NCBI RefSeq assembly: GCF_002890915.1
Contig: NZ_POUT01000003.1
Span: 1 to 64,000 of the forward strand
Origin: Stutzerimonas stutzeri
Lineage (GTDB): Bacteria > Pseudomonadota > Gammaproteobacteria > Pseudomonadales > Pseudomonadaceae
DNA: 64,000 bases
Direction of reading: 5' to 3'
Shown: positions 30,410-42,922 of the stretch, piece after piece
Layout: each line of letters opens with the position of its first letter
How positions within the stretch are numbered: the first letter of the stretch is position 1
Program-made: the position numbers and the translations under genes
The notes under the pieces: model-generated
Told to the model about the DNA's origin: nothing
The model's input: only the letters and a program-made list of their open reading frames with translations
Database searches by the model: none

Positions 30410-31012
30410 TCAGGGCTGCGAACGAGTGCGGTCGCGCTCGTCCGAGGGGGCCGTCAGGGCCCGCGGGAAATTGAACAGCAGGGTGCTGCAGCGCAACGCG
30501 CGGGACAGCAGCGCCAGCGCCACCAGCGCGAGGCCAATGGGCAGCACGCTCTTGAAAATGAAGCGATGGGGCAGCCCGCTGGGTGCCTGGGAGCGCTCGT
30601 TGTAGAGGTAGGCCTTGTAGGCATAGGGAATCAGCGCATCGATCATCAGCGCGATCACCGGCAGGGCCAGCAGCACGATGGCGACCAGCTCGATCCAGGC
30701 GCGACCGCGCAGACTGAAGCGTTCGCTCAGCACGTCGACGCGCACATGGTCGTCGCGCACCACGGCGTAGGCGAGGGCAAGCATCAGCGCGGCGCCGAAC
30801 AGGTGCCAGGACAGTTCCTCCAGCGCGATGGAGCCGCGGGAGAGGGCGAAGCGGCTGAACACGTTGGCCAGCACGACCAGCAGAACCGCCAGCCAGAGCC
30901 AGGCGCTGGCCTGGCCGATAGCGACCAGCAGGCGATCCAACGGCCGCGAAATACGGTTGTACGGCAGCGCGTCGGGCGCTGGCGCATCGGGAGAGACGGG
31001 CTTGAAGGACAC
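30410..31012 (-). CDS. dctQ: TRAP transporter small permease (DctQ)
   Basis: 200 residues with four predicted membrane helices and the DctQ motif VFSRFALSRGSIALEELSWHLFGAA (about residues 51-75), then VRDDHVRVDVL. It bridges the binding protein and DctM. The position between dctP and dctM is standard. A Pro/Ala-rich cytoplasmic N-terminus of about 25 residues precedes the first helix. Confidence 0.92.
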   Translation of the reverse strand: MSFKPVSPDAPAPDALPYNRISRPLDRLLVAIGQASAWLWLAVLLVVLANVFSRFALSRGSIALEELSWHLFGAALMLALAYAVVRDDHVRVDVLSERFSLRGRAWIELVAIVLLALPVIALMIDALIPYAYKAYLYNERSQAPSGLPHRFIFKSVLPIGLALVALALLSRALRCSTLLFNFPRALTAPSDERDRTRSQP

Positions 31013-31087
31013 GGCGGACCTCGGAATCTCGGCACACAGGGATAGAAGGCGGGCACGTCGCCGTGCCCGCGGGCTGCAGCGCAGCCG

Positions 31088-32173
31088 TCAGTCGTACTTG
31101 TAGAAGTCGCGCGGCAGGTAGCCCATGCCGTGCCAGATCGAGTGGTGCTTCATGAACTCGCGCTGGCTGGTCAGCACGCGCTTGAACATCTCGTCCTTGG
31201 CGGCCATCTCGTCGAGCACCTGGTCGGTGACCTTCTGCAGTTCGCGCAGCACCGGCTCGGGCAGCACCTGGGCCTTCACGCCCTGCTTCTGGTAGTCGCG
31301 CAGGGCGGTCGGCTGGGCCCACTCGCTTTCGGCGAAGCCCTTGAGGGTGGCCGACTCGCAGCCCATCTCGATCAGCGCGCGGCTCTCCGGCGCGAGCTTG
31401 TCCCAGACGTCCTTGTTGACCAGCAGGTGCGAGGTGGTCAGCGTCTGGTGCCAGCCGGGCATGACGTAGTTCTTGATGATCTGGTCCAGGCCCAGCATCT
31501 TGTCCACCGCCGGCTGGGAGAACTCGGTGGCGTCGATGGTCTTGCGCTCCAGCGCCTGGTAGATCTCGCCGCCCGGCACCATGGTCACCGAGGCGCCGAG
31601 CTTCTCCAGCACCTTGCCGCCGATGCCGGCGAAGCGGATGCGCAGGCCGTCGATGTCTTCCAGCTTCTCGATGGGCTGGGCGAACCAGCCGGCGCCTTCC
31701 GGGCCGATGATGCTGCACAGCATCGGGTGGATGTTGCGCGGCGCGTAGATTTCCTCGAGCAGCTTCTTGCCGTCGCCCTGGTAGTACCAGGCCAGGTGCG
31801 CCGGCGGCTCCATGTTGAACGGCGCGCCGGAGTACAGCGGCAGCGCCGGTATGGTGCCCTGGTCGTAGCCGATCCAGGTATAGCCGGCCGGGTACTTGCC
31901 GCTGCTCACCGCATCCATGATCTCGAACGGCGGCACCAGCTCGCCCGGCTCGTAGTAGCGCAGCTGGATGTCGCCGCCGGAGACGGCCTTGAGCGAGTCG
32001 GAAAGATGCTTGACCGGCGTGGAGAGGCCGATCAGGTGCGACGGGAAGGCCAGCGGCACTTGCCAGCGGATCTTCTCCGCGGCACTGGCGACGCCACTGA
32101 GCAGGCTGGCGCCGAGCAGGGTGGTGGCACCGATGGCGCAGGCGAGACGGGAGAGCTTGTTGTTGATCGACAT
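31088..32173 (-). CDS. dctP: TRAP transporter substrate-binding protein (DctP)
   Basis: This 361-residue periplasmic binding protein has a signal peptide (MSINNKLSRLACAIGATTLLGAS..., cleavage after ASA near residue 31). The fold and LRIRFAGIGGKVLEKLGASVTMVPGGEIYQALERKTIDATEF motif region (residues about 180-221) resemble the TakP/2-oxoacid-binding subgroup of DctP. The conserved Arg in LRIRFAG should bind a carboxylate, so the ligand is an organic acid. The gene heads dctP-dctQ-dctM and has a CA motif, a sigma-54-like element and three dyads upstream. Confidence 0.92.
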   Translation of the reverse strand: MSINNKLSRLACAIGATTLLGASLLSGVASAAEKIRWQVPLAFPSHLIGLSTPVKHLSDSLKAVSGGDIQLRYYEPGELVPPFEIMDAVSSGKYPAGYTWIGYDQGTIPALPLYSGAPFNMEPPAHLAWYYQGDGKKLLEEIYAPRNIHPMLCSIIGPEGAGWFAQPIEKLEDIDGLRIRFAGIGGKVLEKLGASVTMVPGGEIYQALERKTIDATEFSQPAVDKMLGLDQIIKNYVMPGWHQTLTTSHLLVNKDVWDKLAPESRALIEMGCESATLKGFAESEWAQPTALRDYQKQGVKAQVLPEPVLRELQKVTDQVLDEMAAKDEMFKRVLTSQREFMKHHSIWHGMGYLPRDFYKYD

Positions 32174-32186
32174 GCAGGTTTCCTTC

Positions 32187-32196
32187 TTGTTGTTGT
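32187..32196 (-). promoter_or_regulatory. Hfq/Crc CA motif before dctP
   Basis: Coding-strand ACAACAACAA next to the AGAAGGAAA ribosome site. Confidence 0.65.
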
Positions 32197-32329
32197 AAAG
32201 CCCGAGGGCAGCCGTGCTAGCCGCTCGTGGCAGAGGGCGCTACGGGCCAGACAAGAACGAAGGCCGAATCGAGATGCCGAGTCAGCGCCAGCCTTGTTCT
32301 TGGGTTTGTTCTGGCGTCCAGGCTGACTT

Positions 32330-32345
32330 AGCAGGTTCTATGCCC
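32330..32345 (-). promoter_or_regulatory. candidate sigma-54 promoter of dctPQM
   Basis: GGGCATAGAACCTGCT on the minus strand keeps GG, CA and TGCT at the right spacing. An alternative, TGGCGCTGACTCGGCA at 32275-32290, gives a shorter leader but a poorer -12. One of the two is expected because activator dyads lie just upstream. Confidence 0.42.
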
Positions 32346-32411
32346 GAGTCGCGGCAGCCGACGTACGGCGCGGCCTGCCATGGTTTTGCCGGTGCCTGGC
32401 GGCGCCGGGCA

Positions 32412-32489
32412 TGTCTGCAATGGCAGACACTGGCGGGGGGCGGGGAAGGGAGTGTCCAGTTTTCCGGAAACTGTCCACTACGCTGGACG
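32412..32489. promoter_or_regulatory. three TGTCC-N8-GGACA-type dyads upstream of dctP
   Basis: TGTCTGCAATGGCAGACA (32412-32429), TGTCCAGTTTTCCGGAAA (32453-32470) and TGTCCACTACGCTGGACG (32472-32489) all have the 5-8-5 layout. They lie between the end of liuR (whose transcription runs into them) and the dctP promoter candidates. Confidence 0.65.
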
Positions 32490-32585
32490 CCCGCTGGGAG
32501 CGCGGCGCGCCATGGGCACAGCGATGCGGCGGGCAGCGCCGGAGGGGGGGCGATGGTCGCGGCGCCGGGGCGGGCCCGGCTCGGC

Positions 32586-32984
32586 TCAGCTCGCGGTCTT
32601 TTTCTCGAGGGTCGCCTGCAGGGCGGTACGGCAGCGTTCTTCGGCGGTATCCAGCTCCAGCTGCATCTGCTGGATGTCGAGCAGTTGCTGCTCCAGTTGC
32701 TGGCGGCGTTCGGCGATCATGGCGAGCATGATGTTGAGCTGCTTCTGGTTGCCGGCCTTGGGGTCGTAGAGCTCGATCAGCGTCTTGCATTCGGCCAGCG
32801 AGAAGCCGATGCGCTTGCCGCGCAGGATCAGCTTCAGCGCGACGCGATCCTTCGGCGAATAGATGCGCTCCTGGCCGCGGCGGGTCGGCGAGAGCATGCC
32901 CTGTTCTTCGTAGAAGCGGATGGCCCGAGTGGTAATGTCCAGCTCGTTGGCCAGGTCGGAAATGCTGTAGGTTTGCTTGGACAT
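32586..32984 (-). CDS. liuR: MerR-family regulator of leucine/isovalerate degradation (LiuR-like)
   Basis: 132 residues: an N-terminal MerR winged helix (YSISDLANELDITTRAIRFYEEQGML), then a coiled-coil dimerisation helix rich in Gln/Glu/Leu. It has no metal-binding cysteines, as expected for LiuR. It is the last gene on the same strand as the liu operon, after the thiolase, whereas in P. aeruginosa liuR heads the operon. Likely operators (CGTTWACGTAAAGGT) lie before liuA and before livG. Control is inferred from family and sites. Confidence 0.85.
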   Translation of the reverse strand: MSKQTYSISDLANELDITTRAIRFYEEQGMLSPTRRGQERIYSPKDRVALKLILRGKRIGFSLAECKTLIELYDPKAGNQKQLNIMLAMIAERRQQLEQQLLDIQQMQLELDTAEERCRTALQATLEKKTAS

Positions 32985-33064
32985 GGTACTTCCCGATCAT
33001 CCTCAGTCGCGCCCGGCGAACCGGGCGCGTGTGTCTGCCAGCATGCCCTGGGGCGACGGCTCGC

Positions 33065-34246
<1,182 letters not shown>

Positions 34247-34553
34247 GACGGGCTCCGAATAAAAAAGCGTTACGTCGCGACGCAACGCAAAGGACAGGTC
34301 CTGGACCTGTCGCCGGGATAAGGACGCTCGCTGGCAGCGAGACGGGCCGGAACACAGTGCGCCGTGGCGGCGGCCTGCCGGCTGGCCCGGGGAGCGGGCG
34401 CAGCGGGTCGATACCGCAGTATACGGGCGCGCAGGTGACTGGCCAGTCTCGGCCGTGCCGGCTGTGCGCTGCCGGGGCGAGCGGCGGGTGCGGGCTGGGA
34501 AGGCGCCGGTGGCTGCGGTCGGCAGCGCGCGAGCGGCGCTTTCCCGCCGCGTT
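34247..34553. other. gene-free gap with a hairpin, within the leucine operon
   Basis: No gene is visible. It holds a perfect 19-base palindrome GACAGGTCCTGGACCTGTC (34293-34311) and a CGTCGCGACG dyad near 34274, then GC-rich sequence without T-runs. It could carry an extra promoter or a processing hairpin for atoB-liuR, but nothing decisive is seen. Confidence 0.5.
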
Positions 34554-35183
34554 TCAACGCTGGATCGGGCAGCCGGTGGCCTGCTGGATTTCCTCGAAGC
34601 CGACGCCATCGGCCAGTTCCACCAGTTTCAGCCCCTGTTCGGTGACATCCAGCACGCCGAGGTCGGTGATGATGCGGTTGACCACGCCGAGGCCGGTCAG
34701 CGGCAGATCGCAGGCCGGCAGGATCTTGTGCGCGCCGCCCTTGGCGGTGTGCTCCATCAGCACCACCACGCGCTTGACGCCGGCCACCAGGTCCATGGCG
34801 CCGCCCATGCCCTTGACCATCTTGCCGGGGATCATCCAGTTGGCCAGGTCGCCCTTTTCCGAGACCTGCATGGCGCCGAGGATGGCCAGGTTGATGTGGC
34901 CGCCGCGGATCATCGCGAAGCTCTGCGCGTTGTCGAAGAAGCTCGAGCCGGGCAGCGCGGTGACGGTCTGCTTGCCGGCGTTGATCAGGTCCGGGTCGAT
35001 CTCTTCCTCGCTGGGGAAGGGACCGATGCCGAGCAGGCCGTTCTCGCTCTGCAGCCAGACGTCCATGCCTTCCGGGATGTAGTTGGCGACCAGGGTCGGC
35101 AGGCCGATACCGAGGTTGACGTAGAAGCCGTCCTGCAGCTCCTGGGCGGCGCGTTGCGCCATCTGTTCACGTGTCCAGGCCAT
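34554..35183 (-). CDS. 3-oxoacid (acetoacetate) CoA-transferase subunit B
   Basis: This 209-residue beta subunit has the catalytic Glu in [14 protein letters not shown] (about residue 47) and the family block [25 protein letters not shown]. With the alpha subunit encoded four bases upstream it moves CoA from succinyl-CoA (or an acyl-CoA) to acetoacetate. In this operon it would use acetoacetate from HMG-CoA lyase. Names such as AtoA/ScoB/LpsJ are used for this subunit; donor specificity is unproven. Confidence 0.92.
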   Translation of the reverse strand: MAWTREQMAQRAAQELQDGFYVNLGIGLPTLVANYIPEGMDVWLQSENGLLGIGPFPSEEEIDPDLINAGKQTVTALPGSSFFDNAQSFAMIRGGHINLAILGAMQVSEKGDLANWMIPGKMVKGMGGAMDLVAGVKRVVVLMEHTAKGGAHKILPACDLPLTGLGVVNRIITDLGVLDVTEQGLKLVELADGVGFEEIQQATGCPIQR

Positions 35184-35187
35184 GGTC

Positions 35188-35883
35188 TCAGCTCCTCACC
35201 GTGCGTTTTTCGATGCGTTTTTCCGGGTTAGGGTTGTGCACGATGCGATGCACGTAGATACCCGGCAGGTGAATCTGGTCCGGGTCCAGCTCGCCGGTCT
35301 CGACGATCTCCTCCACCTCGACGACGCAGACCTCGCCGGCCATCGCTGCCAGCGGGTTGAAGTTGCGCGCGGTCTTGCGGAACAGCAGGTTACCGGCCTT
35401 GTCGGCCTTCCACGCCTTGACCAGGGCGATATCGGCGGTCAGCGATTGCTCCATCACGTACCACTCACCGTTGAACTGGCGGGTTTCCTTGCCTTCGGCC
35501 ACTAGGGTGCCGTAGCCGGTGCGGGTGTAGAAGGCCGGGATGCCGGCGCCGCCGGCGCGCAGTTTCTCGGCGAGGGTGCCCTGCGGGGTGAATTCCAGTT
35601 CGAGCTCGCCGGCCAGGTACTGGCGCTCGAACTCCTTGTTCTCGCCGACGTAGGAGGCAACCATCTTGCTGATCTGGCGGGTCTCCAGCAGCAGGCCGAG
35701 GCCGAAGCCGTCGACGCCGGCATTGTTGCTGATGGCAGTGAGGTCCTTCTTGCCGCCGTCACGCAGGGCGACGATCAGCGCTTCGGGAATGCCGCACAGG
35801 CCGAAGCCGCCGACGGCGATGGTCATGCCGTCCTCGACCAGGCCTTCCAGGGCGTGGGCGGCGCTGGGGTAAATCTTGTTCAT
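35188..35883 (-). CDS. 3-oxoacid (acetoacetate) CoA-transferase subunit A
   Basis: This 231-residue alpha subunit has the glycine-rich CoA-binding motif [13 protein letters not shown] (about residues 21-33) and [26 protein letters not shown], both typical of AtoD/ScoA. It precedes subunit B by four bases. It follows liuE by 105 bases and has an AACAACAA tract near its start, so it may be separately repressed by Hfq/Crc even when the operon is transcribed. Confidence 0.92.
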   Translation of the reverse strand: MNKIYPSAAHALEGLVEDGMTIAVGGFGLCGIPEALIVALRDGGKKDLTAISNNAGVDGFGLGLLLETRQISKMVASYVGENKEFERQYLAGELELEFTPQGTLAEKLRAGGAGIPAFYTRTGYGTLVAEGKETRQFNGEWYVMEQSLTADIALVKAWKADKAGNLLFRKTARNFNPLAAMAGEVCVVEVEEIVETGELDPDQIHLPGIYVHRIVHNPNPEKRIEKRTVRS

Positions 35884-35896
35884 GAAATACCTCTAC

Positions 35897-35904
35897 TTGT
35901 TGTT
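35897..35904 (-). promoter_or_regulatory. Hfq/Crc CA motif before the CoA-transferase A subunit
   Basis: Coding-strand AACAACAA, 14 bases from the ATG and just 5' of the GTAGAGGT ribosome site. Confidence 0.62.
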
Positions 35905-35988
35905 CTGTCTGTTACCGCGCCGGTCGCGGCCGGATGGGCTCACGGCCGATGCGGTCCCTGCGCCAAGCAAATATGATGCCCGGCGTCT

Positions 35989-36888
35989 TCAGCGGCCGAG
36001 CCGGGCGCGTGCGACCCGCGAGCCATTGGCACGGCCCAGCAGTTGGCTGATGCGCTCGCCGGCATCGACCAGGGCGTCGAGGTCGATGCCGGTGTCGATG
36101 CCCAACCCGTTCAACATATAAAGCACATCTTCGCTGGCGACGTTGCCGCTGGCGCCTTTCGCATAGGGGCAGCCGCCGAGCCCGGCGACCGAGCTGTCGA
36201 ACACCGCGATGCCTTCCAGCAAGCTGGCATAGATGTTTGCCAGCGCCTGGCCGTAGGTGTCGTGGAAATGTCCGGCGAGCTTGTCGTGCGGCACGCGGCG
36301 GCCGACCCTTTCGATCAGCTGGCGGGTCTTGCCCGGCGTGCCGGTGCCGATGGTGTCGCCGAGCGAGACCTCGTAGCAGCCCATGGCAAAGAGTTCGTGC
36401 GCCACCTGGGCAACCTGTTCCGGATCGATCTCCCCCTCGTAGGGGCAGCCCAGCACGCAGGAGACGTAGCCGCGCACCTGGATGCCATTGACGCGGGCGG
36501 CCTCCAGCAAGGGCGCGAAGCGTGCCAGGCTCTCGGCGATGGAGCAGTTGATGTTCTTCTGCGAGAAGGCCTCGGAGGCCGCACCGAACACCGCGACTTC
36601 CTTCACGCCGGCCTCGATGGCCGCCTCCAGGCCCTTCATGTTCGGCGTCAGCGCCGCGTAAGTGACCCCGGCCTTGCGCTGGATCTGCGCGAAGACTTCG
36701 GCGGAGCCCGCCATCTGTGGCACCCACTTGGGCGAGACGAAGCTGCCGACTTCGATATAGGACAGCCCGGCGGCGCTCAGGTCGTCGACCAGACGCACCT
36801 TGTCCGCCACGCTGATCGGCTGCTGCTCGTTCTGCAGACCGTCACGCGGGCCGACTTCCACCAGCCGGACCTGTTTGGGCAGGCTCAT
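35989..36888 (-). CDS. liuE: hydroxymethylglutaryl-CoA lyase
   Basis: This 299-residue TIM-barrel lyase cleaves HMG-CoA to acetyl-CoA and acetoacetate. [11 protein letters not shown] (about residues 11-21) holds the metal-binding Asp. [15 protein letters not shown] and the signature [17 protein letters not shown], with its active-site Cys, are present. GGAGGA precedes the ATG. The gene follows liuD across a 162-base gap that contains a dispersed repeat. Confidence 0.95.
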   Translation of the reverse strand: MSLPKQVRLVEVGPRDGLQNEQQPISVADKVRLVDDLSAAGLSYIEVGSFVSPKWVPQMAGSAEVFAQIQRKAGVTYAALTPNMKGLEAAIEAGVKEVAVFGAASEAFSQKNINCSIAESLARFAPLLEAARVNGIQVRGYVSCVLGCPYEGEIDPEQVAQVAHELFAMGCYEVSLGDTIGTGTPGKTRQLIERVGRRVPHDKLAGHFHDTYGQALANIYASLLEGIAVFDSSVAGLGGCPYAKGASGNVASEDVLYMLNGLGIDTGIDLDALVDAGERISQLLGRANGSRVARARLGR

Positions 36889-36959
36889 ATGTCCTCCAGG
36901 GGCGAGCGCGATTGGCGGGCTCGCCGGTTCATGTGTGTCAGCCGAGGCGTCCGGCTACC

Positions 36960-37044
36960 GGTGGAAAAGCCTGCGGCGTTTTCCACCCTACGACCTTGCG
37001 TTCGTGCGTAGGGTGGACAATGGCGAAGCCTTGTCCACCTTACG
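36960..37044. repeat. dispersed GTAGGGTGGAAAA repeat, copy 3
   Basis: GGTGGAAAAGCC-TGCGG-CGTTTTCCACCCTACG is followed by GTAGGGTGGACAATGGCG-AAGCC-TTGTCCACCTTACG. The two adjacent hairpins represent the AAAA and ACAA variants. They lie between liuD and liuE inside the operon. Confidence 0.78.
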
Positions 37045-37050
37045 CATCCT

Positions 37051-38961
37051 TCAGGCCTCTTCCATCTCCAGCAGCACCGCGCCTTCGCTGACCATTTCGC
37101 CTTCGTTGCAGAACAGGCTCTTGACCACGCCAGCCTGGGCGCTGCGGATGCTGTGTTCCATCTTCATGGCTTCCAGCACGATCAGCGCGGTGCCGGCTTC
37201 GACATGCTGACCGGCCTCCACCAGCACGCGGACGATGCTGCCGTTCATCGGTGCGGTCAGGCCGCCGTGATGCTGGTGGCTGGCCTCGGCTTCGGCGATG
37301 GGGTCGAACGCGTGCACGGCCAGCCATTCGCCGTTCCACTGCAGGTACAGTGCATCGCCCTGGCGGATCGCCCTGGGCGTGCGGACGTTCTGCCGCGGCG
37401 CTGCCGGGTCGACCTTCAGCCGGCGGCTTTCGCCATTGCACTGTAGGTGCAGGCTGATCTGCGCCGGCATGCCGAAACGCAGCCCGCTGCGCTTGGACCA
37501 CGGCGAATGGGCATCGTCGTCGCGAACGGTGGTCGGTTCGCTCTGCACGAAGCACTCGGCAGCCTGTTGCCAGAAGGCGTCGGACAGTTCGCCGGCCGGA
37601 CGCAGCAGTTCGCTTTCGTGGCGCGGGATAAAGCCGGTATCCAGTTCGGCCTCGGCAAAGGCGCGATGGCCGACGACGCGGCGCAGGAACGCGAGGTTGG
37701 TGCGCACGCCGCCGACGGCGGTCTCGTCGAGCATGGCCAAGAGGCGCAGGCGCGCTTCCTCGCGGTTCTCGCCCCAGGCGATCAGCTTGCCGAGCATCGG
37801 ATCGTAGAACGGCGACACCGTATCGCCCTCGGCGACGCCGCTGTCGACGCGACGGCCCGGACCATCCGCGGCTTCACGGTAGAGCTCGAGGGTGCCGGTG
37901 GCGGGAAGGAAATCGTTGTCCGGGTCCTCGGCGTACAGCCGTACCTCGATGGCATGGCCGATCAGCGGCACCTGCTCCTGGCTGATCGGCAGCGGCTCGC
38001 CGCGGGCGACGCGAATCTGCCAGGCGACCAGGTCGAGGCCGGTGATGGCCTCCGTGACCGGGTGCTCGACCTGCAGACGGGTGTTCATTTCCATGAAGAA
38101 GAATTCGCCACGGGCATCCAGCAGGAATTCCACGGTGCCGGCGCCGACGTAGCCGATGGCCTTGGCCGCCTTCACCGCGGCTTCGCCCATGGCACGGCGC
38201 AGCTCGGGGGACAGGCCGGGGGCAGGGGCCTCTTCGACCACCTTCTGATGGCGGCGCTGGATCGAGCAGTCGCGCTCGTTCAGGTACAGGCAGTTGCCGT
38301 GCTGGTCGGCGAAGACCTGGATTTCCACATGGCGCGGCTTGAGCACGTATTTCTCGACCAGCATGCGCGAATCGCCGAACGACGACTGTGCCTCGCGCTG
38401 CGCGGACGCCAGTGCTTCGGCCAGGTCCGCCTCACGCTCGACCACCTTCATGCCCTTGCCGCCACCACCGGCGGTGGCCTTGAGCAGCACCGGGTAGCCG
38501 ATCTTTTCCGCGGCAGCACGGAAGGTTTCCACGTCCTGCGCTTCGCCGTGGTAGCCGGGCACCAGCGGCACGCCGGCTTCTTCCATCAGCGCCTTGGCGG
38601 CGGACTTGCTGCCCATGGCGTCGATGGCGGAGGCGGGCGGGCCGAGGAAGATCAGCCCGGCCTGTTCGATGGCGCGGGCGAACTCTGCGTTCTCCGAGAG
38701 AAAGCCGTAGCCCGGGTGGATCGCCTGGGCGCCGCTGGCCTTGGCCGCCTCGATCAGCTTGTCGATGCGCAGGTAGCTCTCGGCCGGCTTGGCGCCGCCC
38801 AGGTCGATGCGGATATCGGCTTCGCGAGCATGGCGCGCGCTGGCGTCGATGGCGCTGTGCACCGCAACGGTGGTCAGGCCCATGGCCTTGGCGGTGCGCA
38901 TCACGCGGCAGGCGATCTCGCCGCGGTTGGCGACCAGCAGGGTATCGATAGGGCGATTCAT
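37051..38961 (-). CDS. liuD: 3-methylcrotonyl-CoA carboxylase alpha (biotin) subunit
   Basis: 636 residues: biotin carboxylase from the N-terminus (LLVANRGEIACRVMRTA), ATP-grasp with KATAGGGGKGM (about residues 158-168), FMEMNTRLQVEHPVTE, and a biotinyl domain at the C-terminus (VLEAMKMEHSIRS, biotin on the Lys). With LiuB it carboxylates 3-methylcrotonyl-CoA. ATG at 38961 overlaps the liuC stop by one base; the frame's extension to 39168 lies inside liuC and is rejected. Confidence 0.95.
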   Translation of the reverse strand: MNRPIDTLLVANRGEIACRVMRTAKAMGLTTVAVHSAIDASARHAREADIRIDLGGAKPAESYLRIDKLIEAAKASGAQAIHPGYGFLSENAEFARAIEQAGLIFLGPPASAIDAMGSKSAAKALMEEAGVPLVPGYHGEAQDVETFRAAAEKIGYPVLLKATAGGGGKGMKVVEREADLAEALASAQREAQSSFGDSRMLVEKYVLKPRHVEIQVFADQHGNCLYLNERDCSIQRRHQKVVEEAPAPGLSPELRRAMGEAAVKAAKAIGYVGAGTVEFLLDARGEFFFMEMNTRLQVEHPVTEAITGLDLVAWQIRVARGEPLPISQEQVPLIGHAIEVRLYAEDPDNDFLPATGTLELYREAADGPGRRVDSGVAEGDTVSPFYDPMLGKLIAWGENREEARLRLLAMLDETAVGGVRTNLAFLRRVVGHRAFAEAELDTGFIPRHESELLRPAGELSDAFWQQAAECFVQSEPTTVRDDDAHSPWSKRSGLRFGMPAQISLHLQCNGESRRLKVDPAAPRQNVRTPRAIRQGDALYLQWNGEWLAVHAFDPIAEAEASHQHHGGLTAPMNGSIVRVLVEAGQHVEAGTALIVLEAMKMEHSIRSAQAGVVKSLFCNEGEMVSEGAVLLEMEEA

Positions 38962-39758
38962 CACTTCTTCTCCTGCCAGGCGGGCGTGCGTTTTTCCAGA
39001 AAGGCGCTCAGGCCTTCCTGACCTTCCGGGCTGGTGCGCAGGCGTGCGATGGCCTGTTCGGTGGTCTGGCGCAGGTCGGCGCTGAAATCGCCATCGCCCA
39101 CTTCCAGCAGCAGGTCCTTGCAGGCCTTGAGCGCCTGGGGGCTGTTGAGCAACAGGTTGTCGACCCATTGCTCCAGCGCGGCGTCCAGCTCACTGGCCGG
39201 GTAGGTTTCTGCGAGCAGGCCGAGTTCGCGGGCACGTGTGCCGTCGAAACGTTCGGCGGTCAGCGCGTAGCGGCGGGTGGCGCGCTCGCCGATGGCCTTG
39301 ACCACGTACGGGCTGATCACCGCCGGCGCCAGCCCGATGCGAACTTCCGACAGGCAGAACAAAGCGTCGCGGGCGCCGATGGCCATGTCGCAGCAGGCGA
39401 TCAGCCCCAGCGCGCCGCCAAAGGCCGCGCCCTGTACCACGGCCAGGGTCGGCTGCGGCAGCTGATAAAGGCGCTGCATCAGCTCGCCGAGTTCGTGGGC
39501 GTCAGCCAGGTTCGCCTGGTAGTCGAGTTTGGCCGACTCGCGCATCCAGCCCAGATCCGCGCCAGCAGAGAAGTGCTTGCCGCGCCCGCGCAGGATGAGG
39601 AAGCGGATGCCGTCATCGTCCTGCACCTGGGCCAGCGCTGCGTTCAGTTCGCCGATCACCTGGGCGTCGAAGGCATTGTTCTTGTCCGCGCGGTTGAGCC
39701 AGAGCGTGGCCACGCCGCGCGCGTCTTTGTTCAGTTCGATGGTCTGGAAATCGGTCAT
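38961..39758 (-). CDS. liuC: methylglutaconyl-CoA hydratase
   Basis: This 265-residue crotonase-fold enzyme hydrates 3-methylglutaconyl-CoA to HMG-CoA. The oxyanion-hole block LRGRGKHFSAGADLGWM (about residues 54-70) and VQGAAFGGALGLIACCD (about 101-117) are typical. ATG at 39758 (MTDFQTIELNK) is the normal family start. It lies 57 bases after liuB and overlaps liuD. Confidence 0.93.
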   Translation of the reverse strand: MTDFQTIELNKDARGVATLWLNRADKNNAFDAQVIGELNAALAQVQDDDGIRFLILRGRGKHFSAGADLGWMRESAKLDYQANLADAHELGELMQRLYQLPQPTLAVVQGAAFGGALGLIACCDMAIGARDALFCLSEVRIGLAPAVISPYVVKAIGERATRRYALTAERFDGTRARELGLLAETYPASELDAALEQWVDNLLLNSPQALKACKDLLLEVGDGDFSADLRQTTEQAIARLRTSPEGQEGLSAFLEKRTPAWQEKK

Positions 39759-39815
39759 CTCGGCATCCTCGATGCGACTGCAGGCGCCGGCGCGCTCGGC
39801 TGCCGGCGGCACGGA

Positions 39816-41423
<1,608 letters not shown>

Positions 41424-41474
41424 GGTTGGCTCCGTTCAATTCCATCATGGATGGCTCTGCCATCCACCGACTGC

Positions 41475-41508
41475 GGTGGAAAACGCTTCGCGGTTTTCCA
41501 CCCTACGA
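41475..41508. repeat. dispersed GTAGGGTGGAAAA repeat, copy 4
   Basis: A single clean hairpin, GGTGGAAAACGC-TTC-GCGGTTTTCCACCCTACG, lies between liuA and liuB. It is the shortest copy and shows the basic unit. Confidence 0.75.
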
Positions 41509-41534
41509 GGGTTGGGCGTTGTTACGCCCGCAGC

Positions 41535-42698
41535 TCACCTGGATTCGTTGAACAGCTCGCGGCCGATCAGCATCCGGCGGATCTCGCTGGTGCCGGCGCC
41601 AATCTCGTAGAGCTTGGCGTCACGCAGCAGGCGGCCGGTGGGGAATTCGTTGATGTAGCCGTTGCCACCGAGGATCTGGATCGCCTGCAGGGCCATCTGC
41701 GTGGCGTTTTCGGCGGTATAGAGGATCACCCCGGCGGCGTCCTTGCGGGTGGTCTCGCCACGGTCGCAGGCCTGGGCGACGGCGTAGAGATAGGCGCGGC
41801 TGGCGTTGAGCTGGGTGTACATGTCCGCCACCTTGCCCTGGATGAACTGGAACTCGCCGATGCTCTGGCCGAACTGCTTGCGGTCGTGGATGTAGGGCAC
41901 CACCACGTCGAGGCAGGCCTGCATGATCCCGGTCGGGCCGCCGGCCAGTACCACGCGCTCGTAGTCCAGGCCGCTCATCAGCACCTTGACGCCGCCGTTC
42001 TCGACGCCGAGCACGTTCTCTTGCGGCACCTCGACGTCATCGAAGAACAGCTCGCAGGTGTTGGAGCCGCGCATGCCGAGCTTGTCGAACTTGTTGCCGC
42101 GGGAGAAACCCTTCCAGTCGCGCTCGACGATGAACGCGGTGATGCCGTGCGGCCCCTTGTCCAGCTCGGTCTTGGCATAGATCACGTAGGTGTTGGCGTC
42201 CGGGCCGTTGGTGATCCAGGTCTTGCTGCCGTTGAGCACGTAGCGGTCGCCGCGCTTTTCGGCGCGCAGCTTCATGGAGACCACGTCGGAGCCGGCATTC
42301 GGCTCGCTCATGGCCAGCGCGCCGACGTGTTCGCCGCTGATCAGCTTGGGCAGGTAGCGGGCCTTCTGCTCGGGGTTGCCGTTGCGGTTGATCTGGTTGA
42401 CGCACAGGTTGGAGTGGGCGCCGTAGGAGAGGGCGACCGAGGCCGAGCCGCGGCTGATTTCTTCCATCGCCACCACGTGCGCCAGGTAGCCGAGGCCGGC
42501 GCCGCCGTATTCCTCGGAGACGGTCACGCCGAGCAGGCCCATCTCGCCGAATTTCTTCCACATGTCGGCCGGGAACAGGTTGTCCCGGTCGATGGCCTCG
42601 GCGCGCGGCGCCAGCTCGGCGGTGACGAAGGCCTGCACCTGCTCGCGCAGCATGTCGATGGTTTCACCGAGGGCGAAGTTGAGGCTGGAGTAATTCAT
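41535..42698 (-). CDS. liuA: isovaleryl-CoA dehydrogenase
   Basis: This 387-residue FAD acyl-CoA dehydrogenase oxidises isovaleryl-CoA to 3-methylcrotonyl-CoA. The catalytic Glu lies in [19 protein letters not shown], the position used by isovaleryl-CoA dehydrogenases rather than the C-terminal Glu of medium-chain enzymes. [10 protein letters not shown] and [31 protein letters not shown] are present. ATG at 42698 has CAGGTGG upstream; a GTG at 42707 is less likely. First gene of the liu operon, with a LiuR dyad about 120 bp upstream and an A-rich AACAAATACAA leader. Confidence 0.95.
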   Translation of the reverse strand: MNYSSLNFALGETIDMLREQVQAFVTAELAPRAEAIDRDNLFPADMWKKFGEMGLLGVTVSEEYGGAGLGYLAHVVAMEEISRGSASVALSYGAHSNLCVNQINRNGNPEQKARYLPKLISGEHVGALAMSEPNAGSDVVSMKLRAEKRGDRYVLNGSKTWITNGPDANTYVIYAKTELDKGPHGITAFIVERDWKGFSRGNKFDKLGMRGSNTCELFFDDVEVPQENVLGVENGGVKVLMSGLDYERVVLAGGPTGIMQACLDVVVPYIHDRKQFGQSIGEFQFIQGKVADMYTQLNASRAYLYAVAQACDRGETTRKDAAGVILYTAENATQMALQAIQILGGNGYINEFPTGRLLRDAKLYEIGAGTSEIRRMLIGRELFNESR

Positions 42699-42818
42699 GG
42701 GGGCCACCTGTCTTGTATTTGTTCTGCTTTCAGAGGGTTCGTTGGGCGGCTTGGGCGCCGCCCGGACCGGCGCTCCGGCTCCCTTTTCGCGTGGTTGGGA
42801 GAGTGGGTTGCCAGGTAG

Positions 42819-42840
42819 TTACCTTTACGTTAACGTAACC
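42819..42840. promoter_or_regulatory. LiuR-type operator between liuA and the acyl-CoA synthetase gene
   Basis: The perfect dyad TTACGTTAACGTAA (42825-42838) lies inside a longer CGTTWACGTAAAGGTMA match on the minus strand. A minus-strand TTGACA (42856-42861) and plus-strand TTGCCA (42808-42813, 17 bases before TAACGT) suggest overlapping divergent promoters with the MerR site in the spacer or -10 area. Confidence 0.75.
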
Positions 42841-42922
42841 ATGCCCTTGGATGACTGTCAACACCGCTGGCGTCCTTGGGAAGTAAAGCCTCATAACAAG
42901 CATAAGACCGAGGAAAATCGAC